From Thermodesulfobacteriaceae bacterium (GTDB taxonomy: Bacteria > Desulfobacterota > Thermodesulfobacteria > Thermodesulfobacteriales > Thermodesulfobacteriaceae), in NCBI GenBank assembly GCA_015494725.1, contig WGAR01000081.1, positions 1-27,321 of the forward strand: 27,321 nt of DNA, read 5' to 3'. The notes beneath the pieces were generated by a model that saw only the letters and a list, made by a program, of their open reading frames with translations, ran no database searches and had not been told where the DNA came from. The position numbers and the translations under genes are program-made. Of the stretch, positions 22,599-27,321 are shown piece by piece. Positions within the stretch are counted from its first letter, which is position 1. Each line of letters begins with the position of its first letter.

Positions 22599-22728
22599 TA
22601 GCCGGTTAATTCATGCGGGGCAGTTCTTGCCCCCGGTCCCTCCGGACCCTTTCCCATCACCCCTCCCTGTGCGGGGAAATCAACCTCTCTGAGTCCAACC
22701 CGGCAGATACTATTCTAAAATAAAAAAA
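22599..22728 (-). other. 130-bp hairpin-rich leader between tRNA and the Nif3-like gene
   Basis: This gap on the minus strand runs from the 3' end of the tRNA to the Nif3 ATG. It can form three hairpins: GGGGCA with TGCCCC (22617-22622 and 22628-22633), GGTCC with GGACC (22635-22639 and 22644-22648), and TTTCCC with GGGAAA (22650-22655 and 22674-22679) or, instead, CCCC with GGGG (22660-22663 and 22673-22676). The first 13 bases after the tRNA are almost all T or A. No known riboswitch is recognised. Confidence 0.45.
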
Positions 22729-22802
22729 TGGGCCTGGGAGGATTCGAACCTCCGACCTCCCGGTTATGAGCCGGTGGCTCTAACCAGCTGAGCTACAGGC
22801 CC
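22729..22802 (-). tRNA. tRNA-Met (CAU anticodon, elongator type; tRNA-Ile2 not excluded)
   Basis: A complete 74-base cloverleaf. Acceptor stem GGGCCTG pairs perfectly with CAGGCCC; D arm GCTC/GAGC; anticodon loop CTCATAA gives CAU; T arm GGAGG/CCTCC with TTCGAAT. The last base before the T-run is the discriminator A, and CCA is not encoded. The first pair is G1-C72, so it is not an initiator tRNA, which has an unpaired C1-A72 in bacteria. The lowest anticodon-stem pair is A27 opposite G43, a mismatch. CAU could also be read as tRNA-Ile2 after lysidine modification; I favour Met from overall likeness. Confidence 0.93.
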
Positions 22803-22813
22803 GTACATTCCTA

Positions 22814-22841
22814 AATGTATCCCTTCCCCTATTCCTGTCAA
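22814..22841 (-). promoter_or_regulatory. Sigma-70 promoter for the tRNA gene
   Basis: On the minus strand a perfect -35 TTGACA (22841-22836) is followed after 16 bases by TACATT (22819-22814, 4 of 6). A start near 22807 leaves about 5 bases before the mature tRNA 5' end. The region lies between the rpoD stop and the tRNA, and is the strongest promoter match I noticed in the window. Confidence 0.65.
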
Positions 22842-22845
22842 GAAA

Positions 22846-24435
22846 TTAGGAGGTTAGATAAAATTTCAGGTGTTTGCTGCGATGGGGATGCCGAAGCTTG
22901 CGCAGCGCTTTGGACTCGATCTGGCGGATCCTTTCCCGGGTAACCCCGAAGGCCCGACCCACCTCCTCCAGGGTGTGTTCGTATTTTTCACCTATTCCGA
23001 AACGCAGGCGCAGGATCTTTTCCTCCCGCGGACTGAGCATGGAAAGGAGTTTGCGCACCTCCTCCACCAGGGAAAGATCCTCGGTGGCCTGATGCGGCCC
23101 CAGGATCATCTCGTCCTCGATAAAATCGCCCAGCAGGGAATCTTCGTCGTCTCCCACCGGGGTTTCTAAGGATACCGGGTCCTTGGTGATCTTGAGGATG
23201 GTCTTGACCTTTTCCACCGGAAGCCCCATCTCCTGGGCCAGGATTTCCGGCGTGGGTTCCTCCCCCTTTTCCTGATAATAGCGCAGCGAGGTACGCACCA
23301 GTTTGTTCACCAGTTCGATCATGTGTACGGGGATACGGATGGTGCGGGCCTGATCGGCGATGGCCCGGGTGATGGCCTGGCGGATCCACCAGGTGGCATA
23401 GGTGCTGAACTTATACCCCCGCCGCCAGTCGAATTTTTCCACCGCTTTCATCAGGCCGATGTTGCCTTCCTGAATGAGATCCAGAAAAGGCAACCCCCGA
23501 CCCACGTATTTTTTGGCCACCGAGACCACCAGTCGGAGATTGGCCCGCACCAGGGATTCCTTGGCCTGACGGGCCCGGGAAAGTCCTTCCTCTATCTCCG
23601 TAAGGATCAGCCTGAAACGGGAGAGTGTAACCCCGAAACGTTGGGGAATGTTCTGCCGAAGGGACTGAAGGTGTCGATACCGTTTCTGATATTCCAGGAA
23701 CTTTTGCGGGGAGATCCCGATCCGGGCGGAAACCTCCTGGATACGGGCAAACTCGCCATCGGTGCGGATGAAGTGCTGGATCAGGACCGCCAGACGATAG
23801 CCGTTCTTTTCGATCTGCTGGAGGTCCTTTTCCGCCCGTCGCAGTTCACAGCCCATCTGGAGGGGTTCCCTGCAGAGCTCCTCGATGAATTTCCGGGACA
23901 GACGATGCTCAAAGAGTTTCTCCTCCAGGCGATCCCGCAGGCGGGAGATCTCCCGATAGTGAGAGAGACGGGCCCCTTTTCCCTCGGGTACCTTCCGCCA
24001 TTCGGCAAGGATCTCCGAGGAGAGTTCCTGCACCTCCTGGGCCCAGGCAATGAGCCTTCCCACCTCCTCTTCTTTGCCGGCATCGTCGAAGAATTCGTCC
24101 GCGTCCCTCAGGATCTCCCGGGCCCGGATCTCCCGGCGCAGAAACCGCTCCAGTGAAGCACAGATCCGGGACAGGGTCGAACGCAACTTCAGCGCCCCGT
24201 GCACCGCCTGCCTTTCCCCTTCTTCTATCTCCCGGGCCAGGCGAACCTCCTCCTCCCGTGAAAGCAGCGGAATATCCCCCATGTCCCGGAGGTAGTACTT
24301 TACCGGATCGAAACCGCTCTCGTCCTCCAGCTCTTCCAGGGAGGATTCCAGACCGTAGGTTTCCTCTATTTCCCTTAGGCAGGTAAAATCCTCCCTTTCT
24401 AAGACCCCCAGTTCCTTATGATGAGAACGACTCAT
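22846..24435 (-). CDS. rpoD: Primary RNA polymerase sigma factor RpoD, without region 1.1
   Basis: A 529-residue sigma-70. Region 1.2 is at about residues 43-75 (DPVKYYLRDMGDIPLLSREEE), followed by a long non-conserved helical region, region 2 at 290-365 (RLVVSVAKKYVGRGLPFLDLIQEGN and KFSTYATWWIRQAITRAI), region 3, and region 4 near 455-520 with the helix-turn-helix LEEVGRAFGVTRERIRQIE. Only about 42 residues precede region 1.2 and an in-frame TAA lies 9 codons upstream of the ATG, so region 1.1, which blocks DNA binding by free sigma, is absent. GGGGAGGGGG precedes the start. It overlaps dnaG by 20 bp, an arrangement known in other bacteria. The sequence is the housekeeping class, not an ECF or RpoS type. 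Confidence 0.95.
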   Translation of the reverse strand: MSRSHHKELGVLEREDFTCLREIEETYGLESSLEELEDESGFDPVKYYLRDMGDIPLLSREEEVRLAREIEEGERQAVHGALKLRSTLSRICASLERFLRREIRAREILRDADEFFDDAGKEEEVGRLIAWAQEVQELSSEILAEWRKVPEGKGARLSHYREISRLRDRLEEKLFEHRLSRKFIEELCREPLQMGCELRRAEKDLQQIEKNGYRLAVLIQHFIRTDGEFARIQEVSARIGISPQKFLEYQKRYRHLQSLRQNIPQRFGVTLSRFRLILTEIEEGLSRARQAKESLVRANLRLVVSVAKKYVGRGLPFLDLIQEGNIGLMKAVEKFDWRRGYKFSTYATWWIRQAITRAIADQARTIRIPVHMIELVNKLVRTSLRYYQEKGEEPTPEILAQEMGLPVEKVKTILKITKDPVSLETPVGDDEDSLLGDFIEDEMILGPHQATEDLSLVEEVRKLLSMLSPREEKILRLRFGIGEKYEHTLEEVGRAFGVTRERIRQIESKALRKLRHPHRSKHLKFYLTS

Positions 24436-26158
24436 AAACCCCCTCCCCGCGGCGTTTTATTGATCGTTCCAAGCAAAGATCGGCGTAGGCCTTAAGGAGC
24501 CTCGCCAGATCTTCTTTACGCCCCGAACTTTCCGCCTCCTTTATCTCCCGGAGGAAGCGCTCCCTTTCGCGTTCCCGGAATCGACGCCGAAGCACGCTTT
24601 CTTTGATCTCAAAAAGGATCTTTTCCGCTGAATCCTCGGGAAAAGGAGAGAAGAACAGTTCGCTGTAAAGGGACTGAAGTTCCGGATCCTCCGGAGAGAA
24701 CCTTTCCGGAGGACACCCTTCCTCCAGGGCTTCCAGGAGGCGAAGATATAGCTTTTGTTGATGGGGATCTCTCAGGAGGTCTTCCACCCTCAGGGCCTTG
24801 AGTTCCGCCGCCAAGGAAGGGTGATGGAGAAGGGTCTGGAGGATAAGTTTCCCGAAAGGATCCTCCGCGGCCGGAGTGGAGGTAGAAGGAGACGGTTGAG
24901 GCGGAGATTCGAGCAGAAAACGTTCCGGAACGTCCAGGCCTTCGGCCACCCTGCGGGCATATTCGTATCGAATGACCGGATCCGGCACCCCGGAAAGGAT
25001 CTTTCGGACCTCTGCCACCGCCGCGCTTTTGCCTTCCGGATCCGGGGGAAAGGCCTGACGTACATAATCCACCAGGAAGGATTCCGGGGAACGGGCTTTC
25101 GGCAACAGTTCTTCCACGGCTTCGGGGCCGAAGCGTCGGACCAGGCTGTCCGGATCCTCCCCCTGGGGGAGAAAGACCACGCGCGGGAAGATTCCCTCCT
25201 GGAAAAAGACCCCCAGGGCCCGATAGGCGGCCCTGCGCCCGGCCTCGTCTCCGTCAAAGACCAGATACCAGGTCCGAAGCAGACGCTTGAGGAGGCGAGC
25301 ATGTTCCCGGGTGAGCGCCGTCCCGCAGGTGGCCACCACGTTCCGGATCCCCTTTTCCCACAGGGAAAGAAGGTCGAAATATCCCTCCACCACCAGACCG
25401 AACCCCCGTTCCCGGAGAGAGGAACGGGCCTCGTAAAGTCCGTAGAGATAACGGCTCTTGTGATAGACCGGGGTTTCCGGAGAATTGAGGTATTTGGGTT
25501 CCCCCGGCCCCAGGATCCGACCGGCAAAGGCCACCACCCGGCCCTGCTGATCCCGCAGAGGAAAGATGAGTCGGCCCCGGAAGCGGTCGTAATAGGAGCC
25601 GTCCTCCCGACGCAGGATCAGGCCGGCCTCCTCGGCCAGGGCCTGATCCACCCCGGAGAGGCGTAAATGGGCGGCCAGGGCACTGCCCTCAGCCGGAGCG
25701 TAGCCCAGGGCAAAATTCTCCGCCGTGGCCTCCGAGATCTCCCGTTCCCGCAGGTGCTCGCGCGCCACTTCCGCCTCCGGAGCACTCTTCAGGAGGTGCC
25801 GAAAGAAACGCAGGGCCTTTTCGTTGACCCGATAAAGCCGGTCGTATTTCTTACCTTCTCCGGAATCTCCGCGGGGCAGAGGCAGGTGGTACCGCTGCGC
25901 CAGTTCCCTTACCGCCTCCGGGAAAGAGAGCCCGTTGATGCGCATGTAGAAACCGATCGCATCCCCTCCGGCCCCGCAACCGAAGCACCGGAAGATCTGT
26001 TTTTCCTCGCTTACGGTAAAGGAAGGTTTACTCTCGGTATGGAAGGGACAGAGACCTACATAGTTGCGCCCCACTTTTTTCAGGGCCACGTATTCGGAGA
26101 CCAGATCCACGATGTTGATGACCTCCCGGAGTCGGATCGCGACCTCCCGTAAGTTCAC
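24416..26158 (-). CDS. dnaG: DNA primase
   Basis: A 580-residue DnaG, the primase that makes RNA primers for replication. The zinc-binding CHC2 domain shows GLCPFHTESKPSF (Cys37, His40) and RCFGCGAGGDA (Cys58, Cys61). Then come the RNA-polymerase core with NSPETPVYHKSRYLYGL and the TOPRIM domain VVEGYFDLLSLW, FDGDEAGRRAA. The C-terminal part is the helicase-binding region. The open frame runs 31 residues further upstream, but GTG 26158 has GGAGGGG just before it and makes a GTGA overlap with the mutS2 stop; it also gives the usual MNLREVAIRLREVINIVDLV start. dnaG is followed directly by rpoD as in many bacteria, while rpsU is not in front of it here; mutS2 takes that place. Confidence 0.96.
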   Translation of the reverse strand: MNLREVAIRLREVINIVDLVSEYVALKKVGRNYVGLCPFHTESKPSFTVSEEKQIFRCFGCGAGGDAIGFYMRINGLSFPEAVRELAQRYHLPLPRGDSGEGKKYDRLYRVNEKALRFFRHLLKSAPEAEVAREHLREREISEATAENFALGYAPAEGSALAAHLRLSGVDQALAEEAGLILRREDGSYYDRFRGRLIFPLRDQQGRVVAFAGRILGPGEPKYLNSPETPVYHKSRYLYGLYEARSSLRERGFGLVVEGYFDLLSLWEKGIRNVVATCGTALTREHARLLKRLLRTWYLVFDGDEAGRRAAYRALGVFFQEGIFPRVVFLPQGEDPDSLVRRFGPEAVEELLPKARSPESFLVDYVRQAFPPDPEGKSAAVAEVRKILSGVPDPVIRYEYARRVAEGLDVPERFLLESPPQPSPSTSTPAAEDPFGKLILQTLLHHPSLAAELKALRVEDLLRDPHQQKLYLRLLEALEEGCPPERFSPEDPELQSLYSELFFSPFPEDSAEKILFEIKESVLRRRFRERERERFLREIKEAESSGRKEDLARLLKAYADLCLERSIKRRGEGVYESFSS

Positions 26159-27321
26159 GATCCCCTCCGGTGAAGAACCCCCCCGGCGGGGGGGACCAGC
26201 TTCACCATGGTTGCCCCCTCGCCCCCTTCGTGGGGGGCAGCCGGTCTCCAACTCTCCACGGCCTCGTGTCCGTCCAGATAATCCCTTACGGCCTGCATAA
26301 GTTTACCGGTGCCGAGACCGTGCACCACCCGCACTTCCCGGACACCGGCCAGAAGGGCCTGATTAAGAAAGGTTTCCAGCCGAGAAAGGGCCTCGTCCAC
26401 CCGCAAACCCAGAAGATGGATCTCTCGCGAAACCGGAACGCGGGAGGAAACCGAAATTTGGAACCGGGCCTTTTCAGACGCATCCGTCAGGACTTTAATA
26501 CCTTTTTTGGAGAGCGCAAGTCGGAAGTTACCCACCCGCACCTCCACCTCCTCCCCCAGATCCCTCACCACCTCCCCCTCGCGCTGCAGGTCCTGGAGAT
26601 AGACCCGCTGCCCGGGGGAAAGGGGGCCCGGGATGGCGGGTTCCTTCAGGAGATCGATTATCTCCCGGGTGGCCGTTTTCCACTCCTTTTCCACGTGTTT
26701 TTTACCTTTGCGGGTATATTCCCGGGCCAGTTCCTGGAGCCGGTGGGAGAGACCTTGCAGACGTTTCTCCACCTCCCGGCGCAGCTCCTCCCGCAGGAGC
26801 CGGTGTTCCTCTTCCAGCTGTCGGCGTTTCTCCTCCCATTTCCTCTTTTGTTCCTCCAGGGCCTTCCTTTCCGCGGCCAGGTCTTCCTTCTGTTTTTCCA
26901 GTTCGGCTTCCAGGTGGTGCAGCCTCTCCCAGAGACGGCCGTCTTCCTCCGAACCGGAATAAAGGCGACGGGCCCGATCCACCACCTCCGGAGGGAGGAA
27001 GGTGCGGGCCAGGGTCAGACCGTGGGAGTCTCCGGGCAGGCCATAGACCAGTCGATAAAGGGGGCGCAGGGTTTGAGGTTCAAAGGCCATGGAGGCAGGG
27101 AGAGCTTTTGAACTCAGGACGGCGTAACGTTTGACCTCCGGGAAATGGGTGGTGGCCACCACCAGGGCGCCCGAATGCTCCAGGGTTTCAAGGATGGCCA
27201 CGGCCAGGGCTCCTCCCTCGCGGGGGTCGGTTCCCCGTCCGGGCTCATCCAGAAGGACCAAACTCCCCGGCCCGGCCTTCTCCAGGATCCTGGCCAGGAC
27301 GCGCAGATGGGCCGAAAAGGA
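26155..27321 (-). CDS. mutS2: MutS2 endonuclease/ribosome-rescue protein, C-terminal part (5' end outside window)
   Basis: The last 388 residues of a MutS2 are present; the frame is open to the window edge, so the start is outside. The Walker B region reads LVLLDEPGRGTDPREGGALA, followed by VATTHFPEVKRYA, and then a long Glu/Lys/Arg coiled coil over about residues 130-215 of the fragment. The C-terminal Smr domain has IHLLGLRVDEAL and VVHGLGTGKL. MutS2 is linked to suppression of recombination and, in Bacillus and Helicobacter, to splitting collided ribosomes. Most MutS2 proteins have DELG[AS]GTDP where this has DEPGRGTDP; the meaning is unknown. The stop overlaps the GTG of dnaG by 4 bp. Confidence 0.93.
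   Translation of the reverse strand, partial: SFSAHLRVLARILEKAGPGSLVLLDEPGRGTDPREGGALAVAILETLEHSGALVVATTHFPEVKRYAVLSSKALPASMAFEPQTLRPLYRLVYGLPGDSHGLTLARTFLPPEVVDRARRLYSGSEEDGRLWERLHHLEAELEKQKEDLAAERKALEEQKRKWEEKRRQLEEEHRLLREELRREVEKRLQGLSHRLQELAREYTRKGKKHVEKEWKTATREIIDLLKEPAIPGPLSPGQRVYLQDLQREGEVVRDLGEEVEVRVGNFRLALSKKGIKVLTDASEKARFQISVSSRVPVSREIHLLGLRVDEALSRLETFLNQALLAGVREVRVVHGLGTGKLMQAVRDYLDGHEAVESWRPAAPHEGGEGATMVKLVPPAGGVLHRRGS

Noticed and set aside
22660..22692. Stretch resembling one type I-E CRISPR repeat (GTGCGGGGAAATCAACC at its 3' side)
   Set aside because: Only one copy is present, the palindrome is poor, and no spacers or cas genes lie near. More likely part of the leader hairpins.
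22644..22700. Possible small SRP (4.5S) RNA on the minus strand, suggested by GGTCCGGAGGGACC
   Set aside because: The conserved SRP tip (GGTCAGGTCCGGAAGGAAGCAGCC-like asymmetric loop) is not present; only a plain hairpin is seen.
26159..26251. 31-residue extension of dnaG
   Set aside because: It overlaps the mutS2 end. GTG 26158 has a good ribosome site, a GTGA overlap and the normal primase start.

Overview
The window is a dense, GC-rich stretch of bacterial chromosome. It holds about 28 protein genes, one tRNA and no stretch over 300 bp without a gene; the longest gap is about 130 bp. Proteins are rich in Glu, Arg and Leu, genes overlap by 4 to 44 bp, and the gene set points to a thermophilic anaerobe of the Desulfobacterota/Thermodesulfobacteriota kind: CooC-type nickel chaperone, FolE2, a TlyA-type methyltransferase, orphan HPr/Enzyme I, and a mutS2-dnaG-rpoD-tRNA order. 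That placement is inference from content, not from a database match. I see no insertion sequence, prophage, CRISPR array or plasmid feature.

Layout. 1-2657 (+): the end of a PfkB-type kinase, a TldD protease, an RNase Z-like metallo-beta-lactamase-fold hydrolase and a 69-residue coiled protein. 2635-12825 (-): a ten-gene run read right to left: nadD, a coiled-coil PD-(D/E)XK-like protein, mutS, a periplasmic amidase, a NamZ-like muramidase, then after an intrinsic terminator a DHH protein, an FmdB zinc ribbon, HPr and Enzyme I. 12879-13881 (+): tlyA and a small zinc-ribbon gene. 13965-20563 (-): lipoprotein, lysA, an MNT/HEPN pair, a purD-purE fusion, tsaC, cooC and folE2, mostly with overlapping ends. 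20646-21029 (+): queF. 21049-27321 (-): mutS2 (cut by the window end), dnaG, rpoD, a CAU tRNA with its own promoter, a Nif3-like gene and a C4 zinc-ribbon coiled-coil gene.

How the genes fit together. Most are housekeeping: replication and transcription (dnaG, rpoD), repair (mutS, mutS2), cell-wall lysine/DAP supply and peptidoglycan turnover (lysA, amidase, NamZ), purines (purDE), tRNA modification and maturation (tsaC, queF), NAD (nadD), folate (folE2), and metal handling (cooC, Nif3-like). The accessory elements are the MNT/HEPN pair, which sits inside the lysA-purDE run and looks like a toxin-antitoxin module, and the DUF3782-like nuclease-fold protein between nadD and mutS.

The most interesting local signal is at 6041-6076. 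A strong intrinsic terminator hairpin there contains the stop codon of the NamZ gene on one side and the Shine-Dalgarno sequence of the DHH gene on the other, and the DHH TTG start lies in its U tract. I did not find a convincing wholly new multi-gene system.
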